Assembly (NCBI GenBank): GCA_946894095.1 | Contig: OX335653.1 | Span: 625,001-689,000, forward strand | Source of the DNA: Incurvaria masculella | Lineage: Eukaryota; Arthropoda; Insecta; Lepidoptera; Incurvariidae | Direction: 5' to 3' | DNA: 64,000 nt | In this document: positions 1 to 23,529 of the stretch, piece after piece | How positions within the stretch are numbered: position 1 is the stretch's first letter | How the letters are laid out: each line of letters opens with the position of its first letter | Notes under the pieces: generated by a model | Told to the model about the DNA's origin: nothing | What the model saw: only the letters and a program-made list of their open reading frames with translations | Databases searched by the model: none | Made by a program: the position numbers and the translations under genes

Positions 1-1409
1 AGGTATTCCGTGGACTCGATCATAAATATTAACAGCGAAGTGAAATACGTTAGAGGTAAAGTGCGAGATTTTCGTGTTATATGAACCAAATATTAGTGCG
101 GGCACCATGTTTAGGGTAAATTTTTCACGCGCCCCTAAAATATGCAGTTAATATAATAAAATGTATTTAATAAAAATATAAAATATGTTGTGTCCAGTTC
201 TTATTAATATTTTTTTATTTTTTTAGTCTTCGTGATAGTTTTATTAGGTTTTAAATAATAAATGCTTAGTGTGTTACATGATTTAAAATAATGTTTTATG
301 CAGAAAATGTTAAAATATTCGAACGAATATTGCATTCATTAAAACGTTGTAATGGCGTCTCGTCATAACAGCTTTAACAGTTCACTATCGCCATTCAACC
401 GCTTTCAGCTCGACAAAGGAGATAGTATTCGCTCTTTTTGAGCTATACGATCTACACCTAATGTTTTAGAGGGGTTTTCTTCTCTTACAGAGTTATACGA
501 TACAGAGTTATTCGCGTAGCCTCATGACTAGACCCAGCGATGGCTCGATTGTTTAAAATATTTAAATATTCCCTTGATATCTTCTCTTGATGCAGCCCGT
601 TTTTTTTTGTCTGTTTCCACAATTTTACGTCCATATGAAACGCGTCACGTGTCAAACAACATCAGAGCTTTTATCCTACCTTGCGCGCTACAGTCGCGAC
701 AAAGACAGAATTTCTACTCATTCGGCTGTAGAACATGTGCCTTTCGATGACTGTTGTAGCCTAAGGCCATACAATCGCTGTAAATTTCGCTATTGTACCA
801 CTTTTGGCGCTACTAAATAGTTCCAAGCTTTATTGAAGGTTTAAGGTTTACAGTAGCGTTTACAAACTCCATTGAAGAGCTATAATAGATATATAAGATT
901 TCAATATATTTTGTTCTAACACCCAAAGTGTTTATAGAGCTGTTTCTATCGCCAGTCAAAAGCCTAACCCTTCAAATGTTCTCTTAAAGACCGTATCCTC
1001 TGTAACACACAGAGGGTGTTTTCACCCTATTCAAGATCCAATGCCCGTACAACAGAGATTTAATACACCTTTGTGCGGCATAAGCGATAATTTGTTACCA
1101 TTCTACGGCGACTATACCACCTAGCGCTTGAAGAGCTGCGAAATATTCTGTTGTACGTGCTTAAGAGGATAGATACGCCATTATACGGCTATTGTATAGC
1201 TATTTGGCTGTATAAAGACTGCTTGCTCAGCTAGAATGTTACTTGGGCCATATTGGCGAACGCTGAGGAGTCTATTGCTCTACAGATACCACATCAGCGC
1301 TCCATCACTTTGCAGAGAAAAGATGTTATGGATATGGTTCAGTAGTTGGCTGGGTCTGAGGCTGAACTGGCGTCAGCTGATGTGAGAAAATATGTGAGTG
1401 AATTCGATC
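1..1409. other. Non-coding stretch, no gene recognised
   Basis: AT-rich sequence without an open frame resembling a known protein. It may be the upstream region or a first intron of punt, but I find no convincing signal-peptide exon here. Confidence 0.5.
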
Positions 1410-1500
1410 AATTCTGCACCAATCAGAAGTGGATGCCAAATATATTAACCAGTAAAAGGGTAGAATGTATGCCATAAACGCTTCTGATTGGTGCAGAATT
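1410..1500. repeat. Perfect 20-bp inverted repeat
   Basis: The 20 bases at 1410-1429 are the exact reverse complement of 1481-1500, with a 51-nt spacer. No target duplication or transposase is visible. It could be the end pair of a very short element or a cruciform-forming site. Confidence 0.8.
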
Positions 1501-1879
1501 TATTAATTAATTTCTAATTTACTTGGTTTTCTAAAAATGCGTTCGTCAAGTCAGTTCCCACCCATACAGATCCTCCAATACGTCTGTCACTATATTTACA
1601 TGCAGCATGTACGTTAAGTTTGGGTTGGTAATTTTTGAAAAAATTACCACCGTAAACCTGGCGCCCGAAATTCAAGCAGCTCTCATAAAGAAACTAAGAG
1701 GTGGACAAAAGAGGGGATTTTATGGATGAAATCTTGCCAAATATTTCAGGTCGATATCATACTTTCGGGCACAAACTTTATGGAGCCTGAAGTGTGACTA
1801 CTTTATGAGTGTACTGCGTGTAACAGACCATAGAAAGAGACCTTCGGAGTAGACGTGTCTCCGAATCCTGGGACTCCTT

Positions 1880-2120
1880 AGGGTCGTTAAGGTCATCCAG
1901 GTTAAACAACACTGAGTGCTGCCTGGTTCTGGATGGGTGACATTTCGACCGTTGAAGCTAGCCCTGGTTCAATCCCCTTCATTATATACTAACTAGATGG
2001 CAGGGTTAATTTGAACCGGGTTGATACCTTCGCGCGTCGTATTGAATTAAAACGGTGAATAACCGGTAAACAGCTATCAAAATTGTTAATGTGTTCCATC
2101 CAGTTGTAGCCGTACTACAA
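1880..2120 (+). repeat. Composite SINE (S), 5S-like head, diverged
   Basis: Contains GGTTAAACAACACTGAG and CTGGATGGGTGAC, close to the internal promoter region of 5S rRNA, followed by the S-family body ending near CCATCCAGTTGTAGCCGTAC. It is diverged and lacks the usual tail. Confidence 0.55.
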
Positions 2121-2329
2121 TTTAAGGAAAATCTTGACATTGAACCTTCTGCATAGTTACATATCCAGTTTGATAGTAAAAACATTAATAATCCTAAAAC
2201 GTGCTTAATATAAGCCGTGTGGATTAAAAAATATGGAAACAAAATGTTAATCAGTCATTCAGTAAACATATAATAGCTAATTTCGTGAAACTATATGTGT
2301 GGAGAATTGAAGAGCGCAGCCGAGTGGGG

Positions 2330-2490
2330 CTCTACTCATAATATTCTCACCTGTGTGTCACCGGTGAGTCACAACGCTTTCGTACTCATTAAATGACAGC
2401 CACGAGTCACCATAGTGTTGTCCTTTTCTAATTCTTCTAATTAGAGCGCAACGACACTAACATAACATTTTATGTTTGATGACGTCAGGC
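2330..2490 (+). repeat. Dispersed repeat, inverted relative to 42040-42195
   Basis: Shares CTGTGTGTCACCGGTGAGTC, the TTAGAGCGCAACGAC region and a TGATGACGTCAGGCGAG motif with the reverse complement of about 42040-42195. Both copies are partial; no terminal repeats are defined. Confidence 0.55.
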
Positions 2491-4199
2491 GAGCGCTTAG
2501 CATTTGCTAAGTAGTGCTTTTCTGAGTAGATAGGCAGGAACCTGCAGGAACACATTATTTCGAGTCCGAGTTTCACGTCATCTATATATGACAATGCATT
2601 GATAACGATTTCAGAAGTTATCTCATCGGGCAGATGTGTTCCACCTCCCTCTAACTCGCGGTAACTCAATCCTACGCTTTGTTCGTTTTGTAAACACAGC
2701 GCGCTATGGTAGGTCCACGCTAGGTCTATGTAAAAAAGTGATGCCTACTTTTTTCTATAGAGCGGATGACATTACGAAAACGACTCACCGAGACATAAGT
2801 GAGTTTCAATATAAAGAATGATCAAGAGTGCATACGCAGAGTGCATTGTTTCTTGTTTAGTTATTCTGTGGTTTCACTCACTGTGTCCCTAGTGCATCTC
2901 TTTACTTACTTACTTATATTCTGTGCTTGTCGCTCGTGCGAGTGAATGCGAGTTGTGTTTCTTTTTACCGCAAATTAATGAAAATTGTGCATTTGATCTG
3001 ATTTTGGGACTGTTTGGCTGGTCTTCCACCGATGGTTCATACTTCAAAGCAGATACTTAATTCTTAAATCCTAACGAGACATTCAATAGATCGCACTACA
3101 AGTCGCACATTATTTTTAGCATCATGTCAATGAAATTAGGAACAAAATGTAATAATAGCCCTTAGATAGAACAGTGGAATTTAGAAATAAAGGCAAGAGC
3201 AGTTTCGATAGTCTACGAGTGCAGTCCAGTGTGGTGGAGACTAGCGTTGGGTTCCTGCCTGTGTAGTTACCGTTTTACGTGCATTGGGAATAGAAGGTAT
3301 CTTATTGTCATTTGTATTGGAAAAGGCCTTAAAGTATCCAACCGACTCGCAACCATCTAGGTGGAATTTTATATGTGTTTGGAGTGCTTATCAGCACTGC
3401 TAACTGTGTCACATTTTCTGTTTGCAAATATAAAGAAATGGTTGGAAACCTCATGCATACTTCAGGGAAGTGTCCATAAGTAAATATGTCCATAGTGTGC
3501 AGTTCGGGGTAAAAAATCTGAGTAGGAAATGCGATCCTCGCTAAGGCACTCATGGACAATTTGGTGGTCCTGAGGTTCTTATACCTCAGAAGTCGCTAAA
3601 CCCTATGGCAGTAACATAGTTACTAATCTCTTTGAATGCTACCACCTAATGAAAGTGAATTCTGAGATTCATAGACCTTACTCGTGCTTGGTTTAGCCAA
3701 AGTATTGCTTCGGACTGTCAAATTCGATATTGGTTTCGTACATTTTATGTCAAAACTGACAATCCAAAGGCATACTTTGTCTTTGTTTCCAACACCTCCA
3801 GCTACAAAAATCCCAAAGTTACTTTTCAATTACACCATACAAATATGCCATGTAACCGAAAGTTACATATCGGATTTCAGGCAATTGGCGGTGGTGAAAA
3901 CCGCCAAGTAATCTCTTTTAATTTGAGAGCCATTTAAGTAAGAATTAGATTCCTGTATGAGATTCTGACCAATACCGAGCAACAAATAATACTTGTTTTA
4001 GGGTTTGTAGACAACGTATTACTCACGGTGTGTTGATGCTGTTGCACGACGTTTCGGACCAAATGTTTGGTCCATAATACTTAATTCAAATTCAGGTGCA
4101 CAGAGCCTTCGTCATCATTGATACAAAATTGTATCAAATTAAAATGTTTGGTTAGTAGTTTCATACTACACCTATCATACAAGGAATGAGAGTACAAAA
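2491..4199. other. Non-coding stretch with one short repeat
   Basis: No gene seen. About 3795-3870 (CTCCAGCTACAAAAATCCCA onward) recurs at about 57490-57570; both copies carry a GTAACCGAAAGTTAC palindrome. Otherwise I see nothing recognisable. Confidence 0.5.
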
Positions 4200-4201
4200 T
4201 A

Positions 4202-5487
4202 ATAGGTCGGGGAAAAAGTCTTTTCGCATTATAGTATGTATGAACTTGTAATAAAATCTCTTTGGCTATACTATTTGTATCTGGCTGGTTATGGTATCAT
4301 TGAAAGTTTAAATTTTAAAGAACATAATTCCAAATTCAAATTAGGAAAATGTGTGATTCTCATTTGTTTTTCGTACTGTCAAAATGAGTGAATCTAATGA
4401 AGAAATTCGATAAATTTTAAAATTTTACTACAAAAAAGGTAAAAATGCAACGCAAGCCGCGAAAAAAATTTGCGATGTTTATGGACCTAGTGCAGTGTCT
4501 GTGAGAGTAGCACAAATTTGGTTTAAGCGTTTTCAATCCGGAAATTTTGATGTCAAAGATGCACGTCGCTCTGGTCGCCCTATTACGGATAAAATGGATG
4601 CTATTTTTGAAAAAGTGGAGCAAGATCGGCATATCAGTAGTTACGACGTAGCTGAAGAACTAGGAATTGACCACAAAACAGTTTTGGCGCATTTGAAAAA
4701 AACTGGGTACACAAAAAAGTTCGATATTTGGGTACCTCACGAGCTCACTGAAAGAAACCTTAATGAACCGTGTACTCATTTGTGATTCTTTATTACGACG
4801 TAATGAAACCGAACCATTTTTGAAGAAGCTGATAACTGGTGATGAAAAGTGGATCACGTACGACAAGAACGTGCGAAAAAGGTCGTGGTCAAAGGCCGGT
4901 CAAGCTTCACAGACTGTGGCGAAACGCGGGTTAACTCGCAACAAGGTGATGCTGTGTGTGTGGTGGGATTGGAAGGGCATTATTCATTATGAGCTGTTAC
5001 CACCAGGCAGGACCATCGATTCTGAACTCTACTGCGAACAACTGATGAGATTAAAGCAAGAAGTTGAGAGAAAGCGGCCGGAATTAATCAACAGAAGGGG
5101 TGTGGTTTTTCATCATGATAACGCTAGACCTCACACATCTTTAGCCACTTAGCAAAAACTAAGAGAGTTTGGCTGGGAGGTGTTAATGCATCCGCCGTAT
5201 AGTCCTGACCTTGCACCTTCAGATTTCCACCTGTTTAGGTCTCTTCAGAATTCTTTAGGCAGTGTCAGGTTAACATCACGAGAGGACTGCCAAAACCACT
5301 TGTCGCAGTATATTGATCAGAAGTCCCAATATTTCTATAGCAATGGGATCATGTCCCTACCTACAAGATGGCAAAAAGTTATCGAACAAAATGGTACCTA
5401 CATACTTTAGTTAAATGTAAATAAACCATATAAAAAATTTTTTTGAATTTTCTTAAAAAATGCGAAGAAACTTTTTCCCCAACCTAT
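4202..5487 (+). mobile_element. Mariner element, copy 1 (inactive)
   Basis: A 1.29-kb element with terminal inverted repeats of about 27 bp (left begins ATAGGTCGGGGAAAAAGTC; right ends with the near-complement ACTTTTTCCCCAACCTAT), flanked by TA at 4200-4201 and 5488-5489, the Tc1/mariner target duplication. It carries a broken transposase. It is very similar to, and inverted relative to, the copy at about 35825-37109, which points to recent mobility of this subfamily. Confidence 0.95.
4384..5410 (+). pseudogene. Mariner transposase pseudogene (cecropia-type)
   Basis: Homologous along its length to the open 341-codon transposase at 35902-36927. Three disabling changes are visible: a stop at codon 10 (TAA, 4411-4413), a one-base insertion near 4757-4763 that shifts the frame, and a stop (TAG, 5150-5152) just after the second catalytic Asp region (HHDNARPH). 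Other differences are a handful of substitutions. The helix-turn-helix region and the terminal YSPDLAPSDFH motif with the third Asp are still recognisable. No functional transposase is expected. Confidence 0.95.
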
Positions 5488-5489
5488 TA

Positions 5490-6185
5490 TGTCGGGTGTA
5501 ATTTATTCATTATTTAATAATTTATTACTCATTATTTAAAGGGCAGTAATTTATAGGCAAAAGTATATACCTTACCTCAGTGAAATTAGTTCTGCAATAG
5601 ATTTTGCCCAAGTTCTGCCTCCACGGATTATTGTCAGATGAATGAAAAAATTGTTTAAAACATTTTTAAAAAAGTAAAAAGAAAACATTAGGTCTTCAGA
5701 AAATATGTGGTCAAGTTGTCTGTTGCTTGACAACATATTTTTTTTATGTCATTGGAATATTTCATTGCTGGAGCTATGACACATCAGGGACTGCTGTTAC
5801 ACCCTCTATATGCTTAAACACTGTTAGACGCTGTATACATATAATTCTGTGGCTAGCTCAGTGATATGTGATGCTGTGGAGTCAATTGTAATCTGTCCGT
5901 ACGTCTAGCTGTCTGTCTGGCTTTGTGTTTATCTAATAAAGCCACGATCAGTTCCCTCCGGGGCCCTAATGTAATAATGAGACTCTGCGCGCTAGGAAAC
6001 TGAAGAAGTATTTGATAAGTATGACTGTATGTACAAGTTAAACATTTTCCATTGAAGATTTCTATAATTTGTACCCATTTCATGATTATATTTTTTTCTT
6101 AAATAGACCATATTTAACTCTGTATAACTTGGTAGGTAGGTCTGCATTTTTATAGGTCTGCCGCAAATCAATTTTTTTTCTACCA
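5490..6185. other. Non-coding stretch
   Basis: AT-rich, no recognisable gene or defined element. Confidence 0.5.
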
Positions 6186-6540
6186 TGTCCAGATGACTAA
6201 TACCAAACTGACCATGAGATATAGGCTAACACACCACATGTGAACTAGGTGCCATGCCAGGACCTTCCTTATCTTGCTCGGCTGCATTGAACTGGATGGA
6301 AAACAAGGACAATTTTCACTGCCGCTTCAAACATCGTTGATTCAATGCGGCAACCCGAACGGGATTAACCCTTCCACCTAGAAGGGGACCTACAATTTTA
6401 CGTTGAATCCGAACCGCGGTCAGCCTCAACGGTTGAAAATGGTCACCCGTCCAGAACCCAACCGCGCTCAGAGGTGCTTCACCCAGCTTATTGGATCACA
6501 AGGTGTCGTGCCACTACCCTACCGAGGCTGACCTATGCGT
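6186..6540 (-). repeat. Composite SINE (S), 5S-like head
   Basis: Read on the minus strand it starts with CCTCGGTAGGGTAGTGGCAC, has a 5S-like segment ending CTGGACGGGTGACC, then the S body (GTAGGTCCCCTTCTAGGTGG, CATTGAATCAACGATG) and tail. One of the more complete 5S-headed copies. Confidence 0.7.
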
Positions 6541-6659
6541 GACCTAGATATATTGATAGGGCTGCTCTCAAACTCTTAATCTCTCTAAAACTCTACTCTT
6601 AATTTTCTGTAGGTGGTAGCATTTTAAAAGGAAATGTAACTATGTGATCAGCTCACTGT

Positions 6660-7165
6660 AGTACTGTATGACAAAACTTATAGTATTAAAACCTAATGTG
6701 CAAGTGTTTCACAAGTGTTGTGTTGCCTACGGTGACGCTTGGCTGGGGTTTTCTATTTCCCTAAAATATGGTCGAGAGAGGTAATGGCTGTGCCCGGCGT
6801 GATGCTCGTGAACGGGTGCTGTTTATGGGGAATGGCCTGCTCCAATTGGCAACTTATTAGTTGGTGGGGATAGTCTTTGCAAATAAAATGATATTTGTCA
6901 TGAACTGTTGCATACGGCATGGATTGTAAATTTTGTGAATTCATGTTAATTTAGTGTTTACCTATGTTTTTGTTAAAATAATTGACAAACACTTTTGTAA
7001 ATTTAGACTAAGTGGACGTTGAAAAAAAAAACAGCGGAGTTTCTTTCCAGTTCTTATTCGCTGTGATTTGTTTTGCTGAACTGGCCAATGTTAAAATATG
7101 ACAAATCCGAGTGCAGTGTACTGTCTATGGATGATGAATAAACAATACAACATAATTTACACCCC
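6660..7165 (+). repeat. Dispersed repeat family Q
   Basis: About 480 bp nearly identical to 59520-60055 in the same orientation, including GTGCCCGGCGTGATGCTCGT, the AAAACAGCGGAGTTTCTTTCC segment and a tail of the form AATAAACAATACAACA. The pentanucleotide tail suggests a retroposed element. Partial copies lie at 58640-58800 (+) and 17640-17760 (-). Confidence 0.75.
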
Positions 7166-7592
7166 AAATTTTCTGATCCTCATTCAAATTTATTACCGAT
7201 GTAGACATGTAAAAAAAATCATGGGAGTTGCAACTGCATATTCTATAGGTGATCTGAAATAATTTCGAGTGGAGGCTGAAGTGTACCTAGCCTGGAGTGA
7301 TCCGAGCAATTTGGAGCAAGAAATATCATTTCGCAAACGAGAACTTCTCGTTTTCGCTCTCATGAGAAAACCCCTGCAGTAATAAAAATATAGACCCATG
7401 TTTATTTCATTGACAGATGACGCGTCCAAATTGTTTGTGAGCAGCAGATCCTGCAGACGAACCTACAAACATGCGCGGCTTAATGGAAATACTCTTTGGC
7501 ATTGCTCTAGGTGAGTGAAATTGGGTCTCTTCTAATGATTGACTATAATAGTGTAATGTTAGGTAATATCTGTATATCACAGTTTTTTTATG

Positions 7593-7948
7593 CGACCTGA
7601 CATGAATGGCTAATACCACACAACTACCGTTATGATATTAGCCCAATACACCACATTCCCGAGTGCCATGATGCCATGCCAGGACCTTCCCTTTATGAGC
7701 ACCGCTAGATTGAACTGGATGGAAAACACGGACAATTTGTCATTGCCGCTTCGACCATCTTTTTATCCAAAGCGATGGTACCAACCTGGGCGGGCTTAAA
7801 CCCTACCACCTAGTAAGGGAAGGGGACCTTCAGTTTTACATGGATTCCGAACCATGGAGCAGCTCGCATTCGTGACGAAATGCACTTATCTAACTCGGAA
7901 AGAGAAAGACAGTGGTGTATGTCAGATTGAACCCAGAACTGGCGACTG
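7593..7948 (-). repeat. Composite SINE (S), tRNA-headed copy, head truncated
   Basis: Minus-strand copy with the CTTTCTCTTTCCGAG linker, TTCGTCACGAATGCGAGCTG, then the shared body and tail ending at GCCATTCATGTCAGG. Only the last part of the tRNA-like head (TGGGTTCAATC) remains. Confidence 0.7.
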
Positions 7949-7965
7949 ACTTTTTTTGTACTGTT

Positions 7966-8055
7966 TTGTCCTGGCATGGCACCTAATTCCTTTGTGAATA
8001 TGATGTCTGGGGCTAATATCATGGTAGTTGTGTGGCATTAGCTATCCACGTTCTG
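7966..8055 (+). repeat. Composite SINE (S), tail fragment
   Basis: Starts CCTGGCATGGCACCTAATTC and ends near ATTAGCTATCCACG: the last about 90 bp of the S family, inverted relative to the copy beside it. Confidence 0.65.
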
Positions 8056-8611
8056 CATGTTGAGTGCACTTTAAGATTTCGTTTTGTTTCTATTAGGTAT
8101 ACTTATTAGGTTTATTTTTCAAATGTATTTGAAGTTGATTTTCAAAACTGAGATAGCACTTATTACAAAGTTCACTACTCGGTTGCACCTTACCTCGCAA
8201 AACCTCGCTCAGTGAGGCCACATATCACCTAATTTGCGAACTGTAGTGCCAATGGGGTGCACGGCGCAAAGCTTTGCGTAGATGGCGCCACATAAACCTG
8301 TGCCAAGAATCTCTTGTTTACCCTGTGTCCGTGGATGTTTTAGAATAATTGATAAGCATGTTTCAAGTATTTATTAGTAGTTTTGAGTTGGTTAGGAGCG
8401 TCTCCCTTCGGCCTTATTTGAAATGTAAAATATCAACCCCTACAATCAGAAAAAAGTTCTCAAGACGGTTTTCTTTGAATGCACATGTGAATCTTTGTTA
8501 AAAAAATAAATTGGTGGATTCATGTTGAAAACTCTCTCGCTTTTCCTCCAAGCGAGCGTACATAGCTACAGGAAAATATGAAAGTTTTTCGGAAGATTAT
8601 ACCTTTGAAAT
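8056..8611. other. Non-coding stretch
   Basis: No gene or defined element recognised. Confidence 0.5.
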
Positions 8612-9070
8612 GTATTTATTTATTTATAAGTTTTAGACAGGTAGCATATGCTGATGCGTCTAAATCCAGTGTTTAACTTGATAAATTTAGTTGCTAAGTG
8701 GTTTTTTGATAAATTTTTTTTTTGTTATTTTTCTTTACATTAGATTTTGTTTGACATGGTTATCCAGTCTATTTTTGAATTGGTTGGTGGTCATAGCGTT
8801 AATCACATCTTCTGGGAGTTTATTCCATGCCTCTACTACTCGGTTGGTTATGTAGTTTTTGCGTGTATTCGTTCTAGAGGCCGTGACTTGCAGTTTCATG
8901 TTGTGCCCTCGAAGATGAACATTCTGGTTGCGTGCAAATATTTCAATGAGTTCTGGGCAGTCGTACTTAAAGGGGAGAATTTTGTAAATTTCGATTAGGT
9001 CCCCTCTTTGACGGCGTGACTCCAGAGTCGAATTGTTGCCTAAATATGTATAAGGATAAAAAAAAGATGA
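8612..9070 (-). mobile_element. CR1-like LINE fragment, 3' end of reverse transcriptase ORF
   Basis: On the minus strand the frame ending at 8735 reads RRQRGDLIEIYKIL, then ITNRVVEAWNKLPEDVINA and QFKNRLDNHVK, the conserved C-terminus of CR1-like ORF2 proteins, followed by a short 3' UTR, an imperfect stem-loop (GCATCAGCATATGCTACC) and an AATA-rich tail at 8612. It is 5'-truncated. It lies just upstream of the first visible punt exon. Confidence 0.85.
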
Positions 9071-9414
9071 ATGGAACATTTGTTTTATGTTTTAATATTA
9101 TTTACTTATTAATACTGCTCTGAGGTTATAGAATATTCAAACGTAATTAAAAAAAGAGCTTTTGGTTGTTATTTTATTTATTGACAAGAACAAACAACTA
9201 TTTCCACCCAAACTGTTTCTTTTCTATTTTACACTCAATCTCATCGTAAATAGCAAAAACTTAACTAAATTGGTCATGAACCTATGACATTGAACTAAAA
9301 CTGTGGCACAGTTTTATGTGGCGCCATCTGGTGGTAAATTTTGGCAGCCGTCCTCCCCATTGCTCTGGATATAGGTTGACCGCGGAGGAATAAGGGATCC
9401 GTGATGACGTGCAG

Positions 9415-19611
<10,197 letters not shown>

Positions 19612-22600
19612 GGACCGTCGTCGTCGTTGTGAGAGTGCAGGAGATGTCCTGTATTCATGGAGCCCTACTACGAACGGTATTGCGTGAGCGCTACCGAAAG
19701 GCGATATTGCCTGTCAAAAATGTTGTATGCGTTTGACAGTTGGTTGTTGTTGTTGTGTTGTTGTTGTTGTCGGCGAGTAGCTGCCGACGCTTGAACGCAC
19801 TTGACACGAGGCCGTTGTGCTCAGTAACCCGACTTTTGGGTCATTTCATCCAGCCGAGCTCAGACATTTTGACAGTTGGTATCGAAAGAGCTGTCGATAC
19901 CATCGTATCAAACGCATACAATATTGTTGACAGGCGATATCACCTCCTCGATAGTGCCTGCTCGATAGGGTTTGTAGTAGGGGGCCTGTTATAAAAATTT
20001 GACTACAACACTACACAGTTAGCCTATACATGCACTTGTCAAATTGTTTGAAGCTGCAGCTAATTTTGAAAAATTAATATGTTGTAAGCAAACATAAATT
20101 ACCTCTATCATGTCATTTTTAAATTAATTAATTGTTAATTTGTTTGGAACTTTCGAGATTTTACAGTGTAACATACATGTGTGAAAACCTTTTTATAAAT
20201 ATTTACCCAGAGGTAGTTTTATTATAAACAGGCAATACTTGACTTTACATAGAGTAGGTAACACGTCTCCGAGAACATTTATTTGTTTCATATTTTTTCT
20301 TCTTGCAAATATAAGGCCTGCTTCAGCGCAGGAACGGCACGCAGTCCTTACCGTCAATTGCGTTTAGTAAAAAATATATAGAGATGCATGGTGTGCCTTC
20401 ACTGATGATACGCAGTTTACTTACAAAAGTGCACAGCGAGCGGTCGAGCGTGTCTGCAGACAGTTCGACCGACAGTCGAGCCCTGAATCAGGCTTAAGAT
20501 GGATCAAGACCACAGCGGAAACGCAGGCGATAAAAGCACAGCAGTGTGCCCACACCTGTAGCAATTAATATTAGTGAAGATTAAAATTGTTTGATTGTGA
20601 ATACGGTAAGAAAGCGTAATTAGGAAAATGATGGCAATTTTTTGATGTTAGCAATAACTGGATGGTATCGTAAGGATATGTTGCTTGGACTGTTTGGAAC
20701 GTTTCCATTTTGGTCTGTTTTTTTTAGAATCTTGCACAAATGTTGGCGATGCACGATGGTGGTAGGTGCAACTGTAGGAGCAATAATTTGTTATTGTGGA
20801 TATTGTTAAAATTCGATTGGTGAATTGCTTGAGGATAGCTACATAAGCATCTAATCGTTTAGTGTGCATGTCGTGTAGGAGACGCGAATCAAACACATTT
20901 ATAGTTTAATCAACTGTACGTAGCTCTATCATTTCTGCCTACCTATCTGGGGAAGCGGGGTGATGTTATGTATATGTGGTGTGGTAGGTATACACTTGTG
21001 GGTATCCACGGTGTTTGAAGAAAGCATATCTTGGTATAGAGAGGTTAAATAGTTTGAAGTGTTCTCACGTATGATGTATGTGTAAAAAATATTTTATTTT
21101 TTCCTAACTTATCAGAGTTACTGATTTTTTTAATACTATATTTTCCAAGTTAACATTACTTTTGTGTTCTTCTTTAATGAAATAATAACCTACGTATACT
21201 TTAGCTATAAATGTAATGAGTTTTAACGAATGTATACTTTCTGTTGTATGATTCCTATTATTGGTCCGTCCGTGCTAATTTTTTACGCTCCGACATTTTC
21301 GCATCAATTTTCATACAATATTTTTTTCCCAATAGATCTATTCCTGTAGATCAGGGACAACCTGGAATATGTCTGGGTGTATAAGTTCATAGTGAAGTAA
21401 TAATAAATTGTTGTAAACTATGATTTATTTGATCATGTATGTATTCAGTAGATACGACATTACCGATATCTCATTAATTTAAGTTTCAGCTACATCTACA
21501 TTTGAAGCATTGTTATCAGATTTGAAAATAATCTGAAAAAGTCCAGATCCTTTCAGATTCATTTGGAAAAAAAAAGTTTTTTTTTCAAAGTGGAGAGATA
21601 ATTTCCTATAACATTGTTTACATTTTTAGACTTAAAAAAAAACAGAGTTTATGAGGATACGTATGTGCGTAGCCTGCTGGTAGGCGTTCCAAGTACAGCG
21701 GAGGTGGTGACCGCGCGGCACCTTGTGTGATATGTAGATGTAAACTATGTAGTATGACTAAGCGAAGAGACAGAACGATGAAATCATTTTGCGTATATTT
21801 TTCAAGCATAGAATAAGCAACGATCATATCTGAAAAAAATATACATGTTTTTTTACACATGCGCCTTACGCATTTATTTTTCATGATTATTTTTCTTGAA
21901 ACTTGTACATATCCCCTTTCACATTAGTTTTAGCTAGTGTGAGCTCAGTTCAGTGTATAGCCTGACCAGAAACATAGAAGAGAAGTTTAGTTTGATGAAA
22001 TGTACTATATTTTTATAGTGGCAACTCTAAGGCTGACCGCACTTGGGAATTGTTTCCGTACAGATTTAGGTCAATTTGTGCGTACGCATATAGCTTGGAT
22101 GTCCGAAATCAATCCCAACCTGTTCGGATTTTTTATGCTTTTGTACGTTACCTAATCATTCTTCACGAAATATGGTTTGCTTCATATAATTTTATACTTT
22201 CTTTGACTGCATTAAAATATACTTTAATTTCGTGTTTTGTTCGTCAAATGAATTTTTTCCTTTAGTTCACATTATTACCTTACCTTGAGTTGTCTTTTTG
22301 TTGCCATTAGAGTTACAAGTGCCGCTACAGGGTTATTTTATTTTTCCTGGTCAGGCTTTAACGGTTAAGTTGATCTGACTTGTTGCGAACAATGTTTGCA
22401 AAAAAACTGTTTTTGTTGCTCAACTCAATATTGATTATAAATAAATAAGCATACTCACAGTTCGGTCATAAGCGGCAACCATTGATGATTGCATCGAAGA
22501 TGTTAACATAAATTTCACATCATATCACACGAGTACGGTCGGTCGTTCGGAGCGCTGGGGGTACTTCTCGACCGATTAGACATTACCTAGCATAAGTATA

Positions 22601-23490
22601 AAGTTGCCAATCTGTACATAGTAGATAAGTTAGTTGTAATCTTAGAATAACCTTTTATGATTCAACCTAGGTTTATGTTTAATGTGTCAGTTCTAATAAT
22701 CCCAGCTGGAAATTAATAAGGGGAGGTGAACATAGTGATACAAAATGTTTTACAAATAAAGACGCTGTGGGGAAACATGAAATGGACGCTTGTCTTGAAT
22801 CAAACTGTCTTGTAAAATAAATTCAGCTTTCTATAGCAAGTATTTGACAGTTACAATGCAATAGAATAGATACTACTAAAGAAATAGTAATTATAAATTA
22901 AACTGACAATTCAGTCTTCCCAAAGTGTCCCTACACTTAATTTTTCTTTGTGACTCCTAAAGACGTATTTTGTTACTCCCGTACACCGAGCGTCCAAAAT
23001 ATTTCCTAAGATATCACGAATGGTATTGTGTTCAAAAGATGTTAAATATGGCACTAAATATAGGTTGTAGGTAACTTTTTCGATGTATCACTGAAGTTGA
23101 AACGAAGTACAATTTCGTAGGTTGATGTTGTGTAGCTTTGGTGTTGTAATGAACCTTTTTTTATGTGATTGTTATTGTAATGTATCCTCTCAAGATGTCT
23201 ACGTTTAAATTGAAAGAAACAATTGCATGGCAGCACTTGGAAGGTCCAAGTGGTCCATTTATAAAATCAGACTAAATAAGCACCCCGAAGTTACACAAAA
23301 TGTATAAAGTAAGTGAATTTGTTTGCATGCTAACAAAATCGAGTTCGACTGTTGTTAACATTTCTTGTAACATTATATAGCTGCCAATCGGATTTATTAA
23401 AAGTTCTTTCAACACAGGACATGAAAACTTACTTGAAAATTAATTATGTCTTGTTTTTCATGGATCATATTTTAATCGTTTTACAAAGGT
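19612..23490. other. 3' flank of punt and intergenic DNA
   Basis: No further gene seen. A TTG microsatellite lies at about 19741-19770. AATAAA-type signals occur at about 21403 and 22755, but I cannot tell which ends the punt transcript. Confidence 0.45.
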
Positions 23491-23529
23491 TAGGTGTAGC
23501 TAGTGCCATGTCCATAGATGATTCACCAC

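Noticed and set aside
587..820. Candidate punt signal-peptide exon (hydrophobic start)
   Set aside because: No suitable donor in the required phase and no ATG-led signal peptide I can defend.
8747..8998. 83-codon plus-strand frame (also at 45641)
   Set aside because: Antisense shadow of a CR1-like LINE coding region.
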